NCBI GenBank assembly: GCA_016708785.1
Contig: JADJFC010000006.1
Coordinates: forward strand, 194,416-258,415
Reading direction: 5' to 3'
Origin: Bacteroidota bacterium
GTDB lineage: Bacteria; Bacteroidota; Bacteroidia; AKYH767-A; 2013-40CM-41-45
Length of the DNA stretch: 64,000 nt
This document shows, piece after piece, positions 62,930-64,000 of this stretch. Within the stretch, counting starts at the first letter, position 1, and each line of letters begins with the position of its first letter. The position numbers were made by a program, and so were the translations under genes. Below the pieces are notes generated by a model. It ran no database searches. It was not told the DNA's origin and worked only from the letters and a program-made list of their open reading frames with translations.

Positions 62930-63790
62930 GTGAAAGGCATTATTCTCGGGTGGTTCCGGTACCCGTTTACATCCGTTGACATTGGCCATGAGCAAACAGC
63001 TTATGCCCGTGTATGACAAACCGATGATCTACTACCCACTGTCTATTCTGATGACAGCAGGAATCAGTGAAATTCTCATCATTTCTACGCCTCACGACCT
63101 TCCTCATTTCAAACGTCTTTTGGGTGATGGCATAAATCTGGCTGCAAATTTTCGTATGCTGAACAAGCCGTTCCAAACGGACTTGCACAAGCATTTGTGA
63201 TCGGTGAAAAATTTATCGGCAACGATAAAGTCGCATTAATTCTCGGCGACAATATTTTCTACGGAACAGGTTTGCAACAAGTACTGCAAAGCAACATCGA
63301 TCCGGACGGCGGAATTGTTTTCGCTTATCACGTCAGCGATCCTGAACGTTACGGTGTCGTTGAATTCGACAAAGAAAATAAAGCAATCAGCATAGAAGAA
63401 AAACCACTGAAGGCAAAATCAAATTATGCCGTTCCCGGATTATATTTCTACGATAACTCAGTAATCGAAATTGCAAAAAATCTGAAACCAAGTCCGCGTG
63501 GCGAATACGAAATTACTGATGTCAACAAAGTTTATCTCGCAAAAGGTAACCTGAAAGTCGGTATTCTCGATAAAGGAACTGCTTGGCTCGATACAGGAAC
63601 ATTTGCATCTCTAATGCAAGCGGGACAATTTGTTCAGGTAATTGAAGAAAGACAAGGATTAAAGATCGGCTGTATAGAAGAAATCGCATACCGCCAGGGA
63701 TATATTACAAAAGAACAATTACGCAGTGTTGCCGAACCTCTGGTAAAGAGCGGATATGGCAAATACTTGCTTTCACTACTTGAAAGTTAA
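62930..63790 (+). CDS. rfbA: Glucose-1-phosphate thymidylyltransferase (frame-shifted twice)
   Basis: It makes dTDP-glucose, the first step to dTDP-sugars of surface polysaccharides. Three frames join into one RmlA: KGIIL then GGSGTRLHPLT, AMSKQLMPVYDKPMIYYPLS, and SGCKFSYAEQAVPNGLAQAF leading to VIGEKFIGNDKVALILGDNI. The breaks are near 62946 (two bases missing) and in the A-run near 63133-63136 (one base missing). Restored, it is 287 residues, the family norm. The start is probably GTG 62930. Confidence 0.87.
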
Positions 63791-63897
63791 ATTTTAGTAA
63801 ACGCAAGACATCGTTTCACCCCATGGATTGGGACGTTTGTAAAAAAGAAGCTTGCTGTATTACTTAAATTTTAAACTTTGGTAAATAACCAAGAACT

Positions 63898-64000
63898 ATG
63901 AAAAGAACTATACTCGTAACAGGTGGCGCAGGATTTATCGGCAGCTCTCTAGCTGAACGTCTTGCCCGTGATCCCGACAACTATGTTGTTATCGTTGATA
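63898..64000 (+). CDS. NAD-dependent epimerase/dehydratase, N-terminus (partial)
   Basis: The first 34 codons read MKRTILVTGGAGFIGSSLAE and continue RLARDPDNYVVIVD to the window edge. The GGAGFIG loop and the acidic end of strand 2 identify an extended SDR that binds NAD. It follows rfbA by about 107 nt, so a nucleotide-sugar role is likely. Too little is visible to choose between rfbB, a UDP-glucuronate decarboxylase or another epimerase. Confidence 0.8.
   Translation, partial: MKRTILVTGGAGFIGSSLAERLARDPDNYVVIVD

Noticed and set aside
62976..63200. Independent 74-residue protein at 62976
   Set aside because: It is the middle part of the frame-shifted rfbA. Its C-terminus is out-of-frame.
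1..64000. tRNA, rRNA or prophage
   Set aside because: No cloverleaf, rRNA segment or phage structural or lysis gene was seen. The S74 domain protein has a T9SS signal and is not in a phage cluster.

Overview
The window is an AT-rich stretch of a Bacteroidota chromosome. The evidence is the many secreted proteins ending in type IX secretion (T9SS) sorting domains, SprB-type and gliding-motility-type C-terminal modules, a TonB receptor with a carboxypeptidase-like plug domain, head-GIN (DUF2807) proteins, a NuoG that lacks its molybdopterin-like half, and promoters matching the Bacteroidota -7 consensus TAnnTTTG. The strain looks like an aerobic environmental member (complex I, futalosine menaquinone synthesis). 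I cannot place it below phylum.

Layout: 1-1201 is the N-terminal part of a secreted protein cut by the window edge. 1385-3194 holds an MFS exporter and a DinB-fold protein. 3302-11587 is a minus-strand complex I operon, nuoA to nuoK, with no nuoL, nuoM or nuoN after nuoK. 12682-16240 is a TetR-controlled EmrA/EmrB efflux operon with two operator palindromes over its promoter and a strong terminator. 16278-20246 is an ECF sigma / anti-sigma / head-GIN operon. 20455-35310 is mostly housekeeping: sdaA, TMEM175, a Rossmann oxidoreductase, lepA, metF, ribE, mqnC, pepA and pdxA, with two T9SS cargo genes and a GxxExxY gene. 35442-51961 is surface and accessory: two alpha/beta-hydrolase-like T9SS proteins around an IS110-family element, a TonB receptor, a tail-fibre-like S74 protein and a 1677-residue CotH/SprB-repeat protein. 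52113-64000 holds a DUF2335-like membrane protein and a small upstream ORF, a biotin carrier, an M1 aminopeptidase / PagL / head-GIN operon, rnhA, kbl, a second GxxExxY gene, an MMPL transporter, and the start of a nucleotide-sugar cluster (rfbA, epimerase).

The most unusual feature is between the genes. Many intergenic gaps hold inverted repeats with stems of about 16-38 bp whose arms are themselves short-period arrays (7-8 or about 10 nt). Several unrelated sequence families occur, some as solo half-arms. They abut stop codons, sit inside the nuo operon, and lie directly downstream of both GxxExxY (PD-(D/E)XK-fold) genes. This is the best candidate for an undescribed system here. A structured, bridge-RNA-like segment precedes the IS110 transposase.

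Quality warning: nuoJ, a T9SS type B gene, the TonB receptor, rfbA (twice) and the IS110 transposase are all split by small frame shifts. Most can be restored by adding one base, usually in a homopolymer run, so consensus errors are more likely than true pseudogenes.
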